A stretch of 64,000 nucleotides of DNA, from assembly GCF_014873875.1 (NCBI RefSeq), contig NZ_JADBEM010000001.1, positions 5,146,001-5,210,000 on the forward strand. The letters are read 5' to 3'. Source of the DNA: Actinopolymorpha pittospori. Its GTDB lineage: Bacteria > Actinomycetota > Actinomycetes > Propionibacteriales > Actinopolymorphaceae. The position numbers were made by a program, and so were the translations under genes. Shown here piece after piece: positions 1 to 10,546 of this stretch. Every line of letters begins with the position of its first letter. Positions within the stretch are counted from its first letter, which is position 1. The notes beneath the pieces were generated by a model. It worked only from the letters and a program-made list of their open reading frames with translations, was not told the origin of the DNA and did no database searches.

Positions 1-232
1 GGGAGATCCCCTCGGCGAGCTCGTCCAGCAGCCCGGAGGAGGTGTGCATGGTGCGCACGACCTCACGCATCTGCTCCAAGGCCTGCTGCGGCGGCTTCAC
101 CACCAGGTCGACGCCGTCACCGAGGACGTTGAGCTGTCCGTCGGTGACGAGGGCGGCCACTTCGATCAGCGCGTCGGCTCCCAGGTCGAGCCCTGTCATC
201 TCACAGTCGATCCACACCAAGCGGTCGTACAT
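1..232 (-). CDS. orn: oligoribonuclease, N-terminal part (runs off left edge)
   Basis: Oligoribonuclease is the DEDDh-family 3'-5' exonuclease that finishes RNA decay by degrading 2-5 nt fragments, including pGpG from c-di-GMP turnover. Only the first 77 codons are inside the window. The start at 232 gives an N-terminus MYDRLVWID, and residues 9-16 read DCEMTGLD, the first metal-binding motif (D9, E11) of this family; ALIEVAALV follows as expected. The reading frame stays open to base 1. It lies 30 bp downstream of the VWA gene in the same direction. Identity is clear from the motif and the typical N-terminus; the remaining catalytic residues are outside the window. Confidence 0.93.
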   Translation of the reverse strand, partial: MYDRLVWIDCEMTGLDLGADALIEVAALVTDGQLNVLGDGVDLVVKPPQQALEQMREVVRTMHTSSGLLDELAEGIS

Positions 233-262
233 AACCCTCAAGAGTAGGCGGTGACTCTGGGT

Positions 263-2227
263 TCATGCCGACCGGCGGAACCCTCGCCTGGACCGGAGGT
301 AGTCGGACACGACGAAATCACCCAAGCTGGTCAGGTCGGGCGTGAACACCCGGCCCCCGCTTCGCCGCGCGACCGCATCGACGAATCGGGCCAGACCCTC
401 GTCCTCACCGAGCATGAAGAGGTTGAGCGTGGCGCCGTACCTCGCCAGCGCGTCGACCTCCTTGATCGTCGCGCGAAGCGTCTCGTGCGTCGTCGGCCAG
501 GAGAAGAACGGCGAGCCGTCCGGCTCCAGGTGCGCGGTGGGTTCGCCGTCCGTGACGACCAGGATCACCGGCTCCGCGTCGGGATGCCGCCGTACGTGTC
601 GCCCGGCGAGCATGAGCGCGTGCTGGAGATTGGTGCCCTGGATCCAGTCGGGCTCGATGTCGGCCAGCTGGACGGGGGAGAGGCGGCGGGCCACCCGGTC
701 GAAACCGATGATCTCCAGCGCGTCCTGCCGGAACCGGGTCGCGATCAGGTGGGACAGCGCGAGCGCGGTCTGCTTCATCGGGCCCCAGCGGCCCTCCTGG
801 ACCATGGAGTACGACAGGTCGACGCACAGCGCGACCGCGGCGGAGGAACGGCGTTCGGTCTCGGCGATCGCGAAGTCCTCCACCGACAGCGACACCGAGG
901 AGCGGCGCTCCGTCGCCGACCGGAGTACGGCGTTGTGGACCGTCCGCGTCGCGTCGATCGGGTGCTCGTCGCCGAAGCGCCACTCCCGGCTGCTCCCGGT
1001 CGGCTCGTCGGCCGCGCCGGTGCGGTGGTCGTCGTGGTCGCCGCGCCCGCTGGTGGAGATCTGCTGGAAGACCCGCCGCAGGGCGGCCTCGCCGAGTCGG
1101 CGGAGCGCCTTCGGGGTGAGGCGGAGGCCGTCGGAGCCCCTGGCGACGTAGCCCTGCCGCTCGAGCTCGCGCTCCAGGTCGCGCAACGCCCGCATGTCGA
1201 TCGCCGCCTCGGAGCCGAGCTGGCGTTCCAACGCCTCGACGTCCACGTCGTCGAGGGTCGCGCCGGGGTGTTCCTGGCCGAGCTGTTCGCTGAGTGCCTC
1301 CAGGTCGGCGAGGTCGGCGACCGCCTCGACCGCCTCGCCGTAGCCGAGTGGCTGCTGTCCTCGCATCCGGGCGCGGCTGTCCCAGTCGAGGCCGGGCCGG
1401 AGCGCGCGCAGGTTGTCGCGGAGTTGTCCGAGCTGGGAGGCGAGGTCCGCGTCGCCGAGTGCCTGTGCCATCAGCTGGGCCAGCTCGTCGCGCTGCTGCG
1501 GCGACAACGACCGCATCAGGCGTTCGGCCGCGGCGGCGCGTCGTGCCAGCAGATCGACGAGTTCGTCGGTGTTGGCGGGGTTCTCGGGGAAGAACTCCCC
1601 GTGCCGTTCCATGAACTGCGCGAACCGGTCGGTCGTGTCCTCACCGCGGGCGTGCGCGGCGAGCAGCGGGTTGAGGTCGCCGAGCATGTCGCGGACGGCC
1701 TGGCTCGCGGCCGGGTCCTCGCCGGACAGTGCCTGCTTCATCCCGGCGAACTGCGCGTCGAGTACCTCCCGGCGCAGCATCGCCTGGATCTGTTCGTAGG
1801 TCTGCCGACCCTCCTGCGAACGCCAGTTGTACGGCGAGAGCTCACGCACCGCGCGAGCCGTGTCGTCAGGGAGCGTGTCGAGCTCCATCTCCTGGAGTCG
1901 CGCGTCGTCACTCGGGTCACGCGCCAGGGTGTCCTTCTCGGCGGCGAGCGCCTGGTCGAGCATCTGGCGTACGCGGTCGAGGGTTCCGGCCAGGTCGCCG
2001 CGCCGGCGCGCCTGCTCGCGCCGCCGGCGGGCGCTCGCGAGCAGGTCGTCGAGTCCGCGGCGGCCCTGCGGACCGCGCCGCAGCAGGTCGCGCAGGGCCT
2101 CGCGCAGGCTCGCGCCGGACAGGACGTCGCGGCCGAGTTGGTCGAGCGCCTCGCGGATGTCGTAGGGCGAGGCGAGCGGGTCGGGGCCGTTGTCCCACGG
2201 CCCGTAGCGGAACTTCCGTGCGCTCAA
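263..2227 (-). CDS. VWA-domain protein, ChlD/CoxE-like partner of the adjacent AAA+ ATPase
   Basis: Protein of 654 residues. The last 200 residues form a von Willebrand factor A domain with a complete MIDAS: D470-x-S472-x-S474 (DLSYS), T532 (QGTN) and D560 (VTDGEP). The first 430 residues are rich in Arg, Glu, Leu and Gln, suggest long helices, and contain no enzyme motif I know. The start is a TTG at 2227 preceded by GAGGAGG about 9 bases upstream; no better start is seen. It follows the ATPase gene by 114 bp on the same strand. Such pairs are known as MoxR/ChlI-ATPase plus VWA modules that remodel or metallate partner proteins. The substrate cannot be read from this locus, as no cobalt, magnesium or CO-dehydrogenase genes are adjacent. 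Confidence 0.85.
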   Translation of the reverse strand: MSARKFRYGPWDNGPDPLASPYDIREALDQLGRDVLSGASLREALRDLLRRGPQGRRGLDDLLASARRRREQARRRGDLAGTLDRVRQMLDQALAAEKDTLARDPSDDARLQEMELDTLPDDTARAVRELSPYNWRSQEGRQTYEQIQAMLRREVLDAQFAGMKQALSGEDPAASQAVRDMLGDLNPLLAAHARGEDTTDRFAQFMERHGEFFPENPANTDELVDLLARRAAAAERLMRSLSPQQRDELAQLMAQALGDADLASQLGQLRDNLRALRPGLDWDSRARMRGQQPLGYGEAVEAVADLADLEALSEQLGQEHPGATLDDVDVEALERQLGSEAAIDMRALRDLERELERQGYVARGSDGLRLTPKALRRLGEAALRRVFQQISTSGRGDHDDHRTGAADEPTGSSREWRFGDEHPIDATRTVHNAVLRSATERRSSVSLSVEDFAIAETERRSSAAVALCVDLSYSMVQEGRWGPMKQTALALSHLIATRFRQDALEIIGFDRVARRLSPVQLADIEPDWIQGTNLQHALMLAGRHVRRHPDAEPVILVVTDGEPTAHLEPDGSPFFSWPTTHETLRATIKEVDALARYGATLNLFMLGEDEGLARFVDAVARRSGGRVFTPDLTSLGDFVVSDYLRSRRGFRRSA

Positions 2228-2341
2228 GGCGCCCGTCCTCCTCTGGGTGGTTCGGGACTCTGAGTGGTGCGGGGCGCCGGTCGGTCCGGCGCCGGTGCGT
2301 CCGCGAGCGATGTTGCGTCCGCGGGGCTGGAGCGCTCGACG

Positions 2342-3724
2342 TCAGGCGCCGTAGTACGTCACGCCGTCCACGGTCTCCTTGGCGAGCCGCCTGGTGAGGT
2401 GCAGCCCCTCGAGCACGAACTCCACCGCCGAGGCCACCTCGCCCGGCGAAGCGGCGTCACCGAGGTCGAGCCGGTCGAGCACCTTCGCGAGCCCGGGGAC
2501 CGTCCCGAGCTGGTCGAGGAGTTCGTCGCCGCGGGTCAGCTCGCCCGTCTCCACTGTCGTTCCCTCGGCGAAGTGGTTGCTGAAGCCGCTCAGGTCGAGG
2601 CCACGCAGCCGCTCCCGGAACGTCTCGGCGATCGCGACCCGGAGCTGGTGAACGAAGATCTCCTGTTCGCGACCCTCCTCGCCCATCTCGAACTCCACCT
2701 TGCCGTGCAGGGTGGGCAGGACACCGGGCACGTCGCAGACCCGCGCCACCGGGTCGCTCTCGCCGGTCAGCGCCGCGCGGCGCAGGGCCGAGGCGCCGAC
2801 GGTCTCCGCCGCGGTGATCGCGAACCGGGCGGACACGCCCGAGCGCTGGTCGATGGACGGGGACTCGCGCAGGCCCCGCGTCAGCCGGGCCACCACCTCG
2901 ATCAGGAAGTCGGGTACGGGAGCACCGAGCTGTGCCTCCTGGCGGATCAGCACGAGCTCCTCGACGACCTCGAGTGGGTAGTGCGTACGGATCTCGGCGC
3001 CGAAGCGGTCCTTCAGCGGCGTGATGATGCGGCCACGGTTGGTGTAGTCCTCGGGGTTGGCCGAGGCGACCAGCAGCAGGTCGAGCGGCAGTCGCAGGAT
3101 GTAACCACGGACCTGAATGTCGCGCTCCTCGAGCACGTTGAAGAGCGCCACCTGGATGCGTTCGGCGAGGTCAGGCAGCTCGTTCAGGGCGAAGATGCCG
3201 CGGTTGGTGCGGGGTACGAGGCCGTAGTGGATGGTCTCCGGGTCACCGAGCGTGCGGCCCTCCGCGACGCGTACGGGGTCGACGTCGCCCACCAGGTCAC
3301 CGACGCTGGTGTCGGGGGTGGCGAGCTTCTCGCCGTACCGCTCCTCTCGGTGCTTCCAGGTCACCGGAAGGTCGTCACCAAGCTCGGCGGCGAGCCGTCG
3401 ACAACGGGTACAGACCGGAGCGTGGGGGTGGTCGTTGATCTCGCAGCCCTCGACGACCGGGGTCCACTCGTCGAGCAGGCTGACGAGGGTGCGCATCAGG
3501 CGGGTCTTGCCCTGCCCGCGCTCGCCCAGCAGGACCAGGTCGTGGCCGGCGAGGAGCGCGCGCTCCAGTTGCGGCAGGACCGTGTCCTCGAACCCCACGA
3601 TGCCGGGGAAGGCGGTGGAGCCGTTACGGAGAGCGGTGATCAGATTGTCGCGGATCTCTTCCTTGACGCTGCGGTGCTGGTGTGGTGTGGCGCGCAGGGC
3701 GCCGAGAGTCGCGGGTCGAGTCAC
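2342..3724 (-). CDS. ChlI/MoxR-like AAA+ ATPase
   Basis: AAA+ ATPase of about 460 residues, related to the magnesium-chelatase ChlI group, acting with the VWA protein encoded next. Walker A is GERGQGKT at residues 67-74. The Walker B position reads IFALNELP, so the usual Asp is Asn (about residue 181) while the catalytic Glu is kept. Between Walker A and B there is an insert with C94, then HPHAPVCTRC (C105, C108), which looks like a small zinc-binding knuckle. I prefer the GTG at 3724 because the conserved-looking N-terminus (VTRPATLGAL) begins there; the frame stays open to 3823, so a longer form is possible. No strong ribosome binding site helps decide. Confidence 0.85.
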   Translation of the reverse strand: MTRPATLGALRATPHQHRSVKEEIRDNLITALRNGSTAFPGIVGFEDTVLPQLERALLAGHDLVLLGERGQGKTRLMRTLVSLLDEWTPVVEGCEINDHPHAPVCTRCRRLAAELGDDLPVTWKHREERYGEKLATPDTSVGDLVGDVDPVRVAEGRTLGDPETIHYGLVPRTNRGIFALNELPDLAERIQVALFNVLEERDIQVRGYILRLPLDLLLVASANPEDYTNRGRIITPLKDRFGAEIRTHYPLEVVEELVLIRQEAQLGAPVPDFLIEVVARLTRGLRESPSIDQRSGVSARFAITAAETVGASALRRAALTGESDPVARVCDVPGVLPTLHGKVEFEMGEEGREQEIFVHQLRVAIAETFRERLRGLDLSGFSNHFAEGTTVETGELTRGDELLDQLGTVPGLAKVLDRLDLGDAASPGEVASAVEFVLEGLHLTRRLAKETVDGVTYYGA

Positions 3725-3883
3725 GCAGACGACCGTACGTCGGGCATCACCGTTTCGGCGAGCCTTGCTGCGTAAAAGCCTGGTCCTGACAGGTCCCCCA
3801 AAGCCCGGACCGACCGGTGTCACGGACTCGCGCGGGCGGTCGTCGTGGACCGCACGGATCGGATATTCCGGGTACGCGCGAAC

Positions 3884-5506
<1,623 letters not shown>

Positions 5507-5609
5507 ATATCCCTCTCGTCCTGTCTGCCCGACATCCGGCGGTCGCGTGGTGCGCCCGGTTGACTCTGGATCGGAACCTTCGGTTGCTGCTCGGTTGGCA
5601 TGTCCTGCC

Positions 5610-5829
5610 CACCCTGCCTCGCCGGGCCGCCACCGTACGGGCCACCATCGCGAGGACCACCACCCCGGTCGTGCCCACCACGAACGCGTCGGTGCTCGGC
5701 TCGCCCCGGAACGCGGCCCGGACGCCGTCGACGACGTACGGGAACGGGTTGACCCGAGACAGGTTATAGAGCCACCCAGGGGCGAGTGACATGGGCAGCA
5801 TGATGCCCGAGACCGGCGCCACCGGAAGG
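5610..5829 (-). pseudogene. remnant of ABC-2 type (DrrB-like) permease C-terminus
   Basis: In one minus-strand frame about 73 codons read like the end of a drug/polysaccharide ABC-2 permease: MLPMSLAPGWLYNLSRVNP, then FPYVVDGVRAAFRGE and a hydrophobic stretch VVGTTGVVVLAMVA. The motif 'P..L.PGWL..L..VNP..YVVD..R' is typical for the last membrane helices of that family. The upstream part of such a gene (about 170 residues) is absent, no start codon or ribosome binding site precedes it, and no ATPase partner is nearby. It sits in the 470-bp gap between the GGDEF gene and the divergent HtrA gene, otherwise without coding signals. I take it as a decayed gene fragment. Confidence 0.6.
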
Positions 5830-5976
5830 GTGAACGCGCGCCGTGGACCGGCGCGGCGGGCGGCGGCCGAGTAAGGCGAGCCGACCCCGGGTACACCCAG
5901 GGCAAGGCTCGAACCGCCACCAGGCACCCGTCCCGTCGATTGGCCGGGGGTTCCCCGGAGAGGCGAGCAGGCCCAG

Positions 5977-7026
5977 ATGCGCAGACCGAGGGTTGTCCAG
6001 TTCGCCGCCTCGGCCGTGGTGCTGGCGGTCGTCACCACCGGCTGCACCGGAGGCGGGGCGGACAGCGAGCCGACGCCGCCGGCGGGGGCGGGGACCGCGC
6101 CGGGGGCCAGCAACCTTCAGCAAAGCTACGAGTCGATCGTGCGGCGGGTCCTCACTTCCGTCGTACAGATCACCACCAGTGAGGGCCTCGGGTCCGGCAT
6201 CATCTACGACCAGCAGGGACACATCGTCACCAACGCCCACGTCGTCGGCCGGGCGAAGACGTTCCAGGTGCGGCTCGCCACGGGTGGGTCTCCGCTGCCG
6301 GCCCGGCTCGTCGCGGCCTTCCCACCCGACGACCTCGCCGTGATCAAGCTGAACGACCCACCATCGCTTAATCCCGCGGAGTTCGCGGACTCCAGCCGGG
6401 CCAGGGTGGGCGAGATCGTCCTCGCCATGGGAAACCCGCTCGGGCTGTCCGGAAGCGTCACCGAGGGCATCATCTCCGCCGTCGGGCGTTCGGTGCAGGA
6501 GCCACCGGCGGAGGGCGCGGCCGGAGCGACGATCACGAGCATGATCCAGACGTCCGCCGCGATCAACCCGGGCAACAGCGGCGGTGCGCTGGTGGACCTG
6601 TCCGGCCGGGTCATCGGGATCCCGACGCTGGCCGCCTCCGACCCCCAGCTCGGCGGCGGCGCCGCGCCCGGCATCGGCTTCGCCATCCCGAGCAACACCG
6701 CCACCCGCATCGCCGGGCAGATCGTGAAGTACGGCAGGGTCGTCAACTCCGGTCGCGCCCAGCTGGGCATCACCGGCGCGACCGTCACCAACACCTCCGG
6801 CACGCCGATCGGTGTCAGCGTCGTGGAGGTCCGGGCCGGCAGCGGTGCCGCGAAGGCCGGCATCCAGCGTGGCGACGTGATCACCGCGATCAACTCGGTG
6901 AAGACGCTGACCAGCGCCGAGCTCAGCGAGGTGGTCGCACAGCACCGGCCGGGTCAGGTCGTCACCGTCACGTTCCTGCGTGACCAGACGCGTGGGTCGG
7001 TCAAGGTTCGCCTCGGCCAGCTCTGA
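5977..7026 (+). CDS. HtrA/DegP-like serine protease, lipoprotein, with PDZ domain
   Basis: Trypsin-fold protease of 349 residues for quality control at the cell surface. The N-terminus is a lipoprotein signal with a hydrophobic core and Cys23 (VTTGC; the -3 position is Thr rather than Leu, so the lipobox is slightly atypical). The catalytic triad is visible: H88 in NAHVVG, D119 in DDLAVIKL, S201 in PGNSGGAL. A PDZ domain covers about residues 255-345 (GVSVVEV, GIQRGDVITAIN). Length fits the short HtrA forms with one PDZ and no membrane helix. It stands alone and is transcribed towards the sugar ABC operon, with 56 bp between the stop codons. Confidence 0.93.
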   Translation: MRRPRVVQFAASAVVLAVVTTGCTGGGADSEPTPPAGAGTAPGASNLQQSYESIVRRVLTSVVQITTSEGLGSGIIYDQQGHIVTNAHVVGRAKTFQVRLATGGSPLPARLVAAFPPDDLAVIKLNDPPSLNPAEFADSSRARVGEIVLAMGNPLGLSGSVTEGIISAVGRSVQEPPAEGAAGATITSMIQTSAAINPGNSGGALVDLSGRVIGIPTLAASDPQLGGGAAPGIGFAIPSNTATRIAGQIVKYGRVVNSGRAQLGITGATVTNTSGTPIGVSVVEVRAGSGAAKAGIQRGDVITAINSVKTLTSAELSEVVAQHRPGQVVTVTFLRDQTRGSVKVRLGQL

Positions 7027-7058
7027 GCGCCTCGCGCCTCGGACGGGCGTTCGGACTC

Positions 7059-7106
7059 AACCCTTCAGCCCGGTCAGGGCGGTCAGCCCTTCAGCCCGGT
7101 CAGGGC
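7059..7106. repeat. 24-bp tandem duplication at the end of the malG-like gene
   Basis: The 24 bases 7083-7106, which encode the last residues and stop of the permease (LTGLKG-stop), are repeated at 7059-7082 with one changed base. Each copy also contains a weak GCCC-GGTCA-GGGC hairpin. The result is a second copy of the gene's end directly after its stop codon. It looks like replication slippage. Confidence 0.8.
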
Positions 7107-7937
7107 GATCCCCTGGATGAACCTGCGCTGGGCCAGGAAGAAGACCACGATCACCGGCAGCGCGATCATGAACGCGTAGGCAGCCTGTGGGCCGAGCTCG
7201 GTCTGGAAGAGGCTGGTTCGGAAGTAGTGCATGCCGAGCGAGAGGGTGTAGAGGTTCGGGTCGTTCAGGTAGATCAGCGGCCCGAGGAAGTCGTTCCAGC
7301 TCGCGACGAACTGCAGCAACGCGACGACCGCGAGCGCGGGAACCGCGAGCGGAAGGACGATGCGCGCGAAGATCCGGAACTCCGACGCGCCGTCGATCCG
7401 TGCCGCCTCGGTGATCTCGACCGGAATCCGCAGGAAGAACTGCCGGAGCATGAAGATGTAGAACGGCACGCCGAAGAAGTGCGGCACCGTTAGCGGCAGG
7501 AACGTGTTCACCCAGCCGAGGTTGGCGAACATGATGTACTGCGAGATCATCGTGACCTCGTAGGGCAACAGCATGGTGCTGATCACCAGCACGAAGATCA
7601 GGTTGCGCCCGCGCCAACGTATGTGGGAGAAGCCGTACGCCACGACGGCGCTCGACACGGCGACGCCGAACACCGACACGACCGCGACGAAGAGGCTGTT
7701 GCGGAAGAACACCAGCATCGGGACGGTCTCGAACGCCGCCGCGTAGTTGGCGAAGTGCGGCGGCGCCGGTATCCACATCGGTGGGATCCGAAGATTCTGT
7801 TCCTGGGTCTTCAGCGAGGTCGAGATCAGCGCGAGGACCGGCACGATGAACGCCAGTCCCACCAGGGCCAGCGCGACGTGTCGTCCGACCTGGCCCACCA
7901 GCGCGGGGCTCGCCGCGGAACTCCGGGATCGAGGCAC
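7083..7937 (-). CDS. sugar ABC transporter permease, MalG type
   Basis: Second membrane subunit of a carbohydrate uptake ABC transporter (CUT1 class). About 284 residues with six predicted membrane helices; the cytoplasmic EAA loop reads EAARIDGASEFRIFARIVLP, the contact site for the ATPase. The GTG at 7937 is favoured because AGGAG lies 8 bases upstream; a TTG at 7991 would add 18 residues. It follows the MalF-type gene and the binding protein in the same order as most actinobacterial CUT1 operons. No ATPase gene is in the operon, which is common in this phylum where one MsiK-type ATPase serves many transporters. Confidence 0.92.
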   Translation of the reverse strand: MPRSRSSAASPALVGQVGRHVALALVGLAFIVPVLALISTSLKTQEQNLRIPPMWIPAPPHFANYAAAFETVPMLVFFRNSLFVAVVSVFGVAVSSAVVAYGFSHIRWRGRNLIFVLVISTMLLPYEVTMISQYIMFANLGWVNTFLPLTVPHFFGVPFYIFMLRQFFLRIPVEITEAARIDGASEFRIFARIVLPLAVPALAVVALLQFVASWNDFLGPLIYLNDPNLYTLSLGMHYFRTSLFQTELGPQAAYAFMIALPVIVVFFLAQRRFIQGIALTGLKG

Positions 7938-7994
7938 CGTTCCCACTCCTAACTCCTGGCGTACGACGTGAGCTCTGGCGTACGGCGTCAAGCA

Positions 7995-8981
7995 CTACTT
8001 GCGGCGGCCGTCGCCGCCCTCGTAGTAGACGACGTGCGATCCGAGCCGGAACAACCCCAACGTCACGAGCAGGACGATCACGAACATGATCCACGACATC
8101 GCCGAGGCGTAGCCCATCCGACCGTTCACGAAGGCGTTGGTGTAGATCTGCAGGCCCCACGTGACGGTCGACCGTGCCGGTCCGCCTGTTCCGTCGGTGA
8201 GGAAGAAGATGCTGACGAAGTTCTGGAACGCGGCGATGATGGCAAGGACGACGTTGAAGAAGATGACCGGGCTCAGCATCGGCAAGGTGACGTGGCGCAG
8301 TCGCTGCCACCAACCCGCACCGTCCACCTCGGCGGCCTCCATCAGGTGGCGTGGCACGTCCTGCAGCCCCGCCAGATAGATGACGACGCTGTTGCCGACG
8401 CCCCACAGGCCAAGGACGATCAGCGCCGGCTTCGACCAGTCCGGCGAACGCAACCAACCCGGGCCGGGGATACCGAACACGCCGAGCAGATTGTTGATCA
8501 CACCGAACTGTGGATCCAGCACGAGCAGGAAGATGAACGAGCTCACCACGATCGGCAGCATGGTGGGCAGGTAGTAGAGCGTGCGGTAGATCCCGATCCC
8601 CTTCACCCGCTGGTTGAGCAGCATGGCGAGGGCCAGCGACAGCAGCGTGCCGGCGGAGACCCCCAGCGCCGCGAGATACAGCGTGTTGACCACAGCGTCG
8701 CGCAGGTAGGGGTCGTTGCTGAAGATGTTGACGTAGTTCTGCAGACCGATCCAGCGTGGAGCCTTCAACACGTTGTACGACGTGAAACTGAAGTACAACG
8801 ACGCGAGCATCGGGCCGAGGGAGAAGACCAGGAACCCGATGATCCATGGCGAGATGAACAGGATCCCGTTGCGCTGGTTACGCCACTCCTGACCGACCAG
8901 GCCGAACCTGCCCTTCGGCCGCTCGGTCCGTGCACCGTCGGCCGTGTTCCTTCGGCCCGGTCTCGATGCCGTCTGGGACAT
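7995..8981 (-). CDS. sugar ABC transporter permease, MalF/UgpA type
   Basis: First membrane subunit of the same CUT1 transporter, 328 residues. After a basic, disordered N-terminus of about 40 residues come six membrane helices; the EAA loop reads EAAEVDGAGWWQRLRHVTLP. The ATG at 8981 has GGGAGGG four bases upstream. It lies 42 bp after the binding-protein gene and 57 bp before the MalG-type gene, so the three form one transcription unit. The sugar transported cannot be deduced from sequence alone. Confidence 0.93.
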   Translation of the reverse strand: MSQTASRPGRRNTADGARTERPKGRFGLVGQEWRNQRNGILFISPWIIGFLVFSLGPMLASLYFSFTSYNVLKAPRWIGLQNYVNIFSNDPYLRDAVVNTLYLAALGVSAGTLLSLALAMLLNQRVKGIGIYRTLYYLPTMLPIVVSSFIFLLVLDPQFGVINNLLGVFGIPGPGWLRSPDWSKPALIVLGLWGVGNSVVIYLAGLQDVPRHLMEAAEVDGAGWWQRLRHVTLPMLSPVIFFNVVLAIIAAFQNFVSIFFLTDGTGGPARSTVTWGLQIYTNAFVNGRMGYASAMSWIMFVIVLLVTLGLFRLGSHVVYYEGGDGRRK

Positions 8982-9023
8982 GCGCCCTCCCGTCTCGAAG
9001 CGCCGTGCTCGGAACAGCCGAGA

Positions 9024-10394
9024 TCAGCCGTAGTTTCGTTCGGTGATGGCGACCTGGAGCGCCTGTTGCACGATGGAGTCGGCCTCGGCCAACGCTTGTG
9101 CGGGTGTCATCTTGAGGTTGATGACCTGCTCCTCGGCGTCACCGAGGGCGCGGTAGTACTCCGCGAGGACCGGGCTCGGCGGTAGCCACTGGCGTTCTGG
9201 TCCGGCCTTCGCGTTCGCCGTCAGGATCGCCTGCCACATCTTGTCCTTGGCGTAGAACGGCGTGGAACGCGTGGACAGCTTCGCCGGCGCCCAGCCGAGG
9301 GCGGCGCCGAAGTGCTTCGTGAAGCGGGAGTCGTCCAGCATCCAGGTGACGAACGCCATCGTCTCCTTCACGTTCCCGGCACCACGGGGCATCATGAAGG
9401 ACCAGCCGCTGTGGCACAGGTAGGGCCTACCGCCCGGTGGAGGTGGCATCAGCCCGACACCGACGGTCTCCTCGAAGCGCTTCGCCCCGACGATCTGCCG
9501 GTTACCGAGGTACCAGTCGCCGACCATCATCATGCCCACCCGCCCGGAGATGAGCGGATCTGCCGCTGCGCCGGTGGCATTGGCGATGGAGGTGAAGCTG
9601 TTGATCTTCGCCGCTCCGCCGAACTTCCGGGCGATCGACGCCTCCCACTCCAGGGCTTTCCGCATCCCGGGGGTGTTGAGGGCGACGCGGCGTTCGGATC
9701 CGCTTTCCAGGCCGGCGTCGAAGAGGTGGCCGAGCGCGATGTCGTTGAACTCCCAGCCGGACCACGGGACGAACCCGAGCCGCTTGATGGTGCCGTTCTC
9801 CACCTGGTCGATCCGTCGCGCGTACTCCTCGAACTCCGCCCATGTGGCCGGCGGACGATTGGGGTCGAGACCCGCCTCGACGAAGACCTTCTTGTTGTAC
9901 CAGAGCAGATTGTCGGGATCCCAGTCGATGGGTACGCCGTAGGTGTGTCCCTGCCACTGGGCGGAGTCCCAGGCCTCTGGAACGAAGTCGTCCGCCTTGA
10001 TTCCGGCCCCGGCGATCGCGTCGTCCATCGGCTGGATCATTCCCTGCGACGCCCAGCGGGCGATGACGTCGTCGTAGGAGATGATGACGTTCGGCTGGCT
10101 CCTTCCCACGGTGGCGGCGAGCAACTTGCCCTGCCGGTCGTCACCGACGTCGGGATACAACGTGATCTTGACGAGGATCTTCGGGTTCTCGCAGTTGAAC
10201 TCCTGCGCCGCCCTGGTGAGGGTCGGGTTCGCCCAGGGCAGCCACCATTCGATCGTGACCGCGTCCTTCGCCGGCTCGGTGTCTGGGCATAGCGGCGACA
10301 GTGAGCCGGTGTTCGCGCTCGAGATGCCACACCCGGTCAGCATCGTGGCGGTCAGGGCCAACGGAAGCAGGACATGCCAGAGGCGCTTCGGCAC
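9024..10394 (-). CDS. extracellular sugar-binding lipoprotein (family 1)
   Basis: Substrate-binding protein of the CUT1 transporter, 456 residues. The signal sequence ends in the lipobox MLTGC with Cys22 as the lipidated residue. After it come the features of family-1 binding proteins: VTIEWWLPW near the N-terminus, an Asn/Gly-rich hinge region, and WDPDNLLWYNKKVF, typical for the 'D..Y....P....W.yNk' block. An AAAGG ribosome binding site precedes the ATG. It is the first gene of the operon and is likely induced through a regulator not encoded here; no LacI-family gene is adjacent. Confidence 0.93.
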   Translation of the reverse strand: MPKRLWHVLLPLALTATMLTGCGISSANTGSLSPLCPDTEPAKDAVTIEWWLPWANPTLTRAAQEFNCENPKILVKITLYPDVGDDRQGKLLAATVGRSQPNVIISYDDVIARWASQGMIQPMDDAIAGAGIKADDFVPEAWDSAQWQGHTYGVPIDWDPDNLLWYNKKVFVEAGLDPNRPPATWAEFEEYARRIDQVENGTIKRLGFVPWSGWEFNDIALGHLFDAGLESGSERRVALNTPGMRKALEWEASIARKFGGAAKINSFTSIANATGAAADPLISGRVGMMMVGDWYLGNRQIVGAKRFEETVGVGLMPPPPGGRPYLCHSGWSFMMPRGAGNVKETMAFVTWMLDDSRFTKHFGAALGWAPAKLSTRSTPFYAKDKMWQAILTANAKAGPERQWLPPSPVLAEYYRALGDAEEQVINLKMTPAQALAEADSIVQQALQVAITERNYG

Positions 10395-10546
10395 CGGATG
10401 ACCTTTCGGGTCGGCGGGAAGTGCGGGTCGGGCAACGGTCGCTAGCCGATCCTTTGCGCCGGGTCGTTCGGCTCACAAGTCTTCGACGAGAATGGTCCTC
10501 ATCCGGCCTTCGTCGACCTCGTCCGGTGCTGCCGCATGGGGGTCGT

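Noticed and set aside
251..2263. Long plus-strand open frame opposite the VWA gene
   Set aside because: It is the shadow of a high-GC gene on the other strand; its protein has no domain pattern, while the minus-strand frame has a full MIDAS and AAA+ neighbour.
7057..8847. 596-codon minus-strand frame across both permease genes
   Set aside because: Out of frame with the two clear membrane subunits; Arg/Pro/His-rich without membrane helices.
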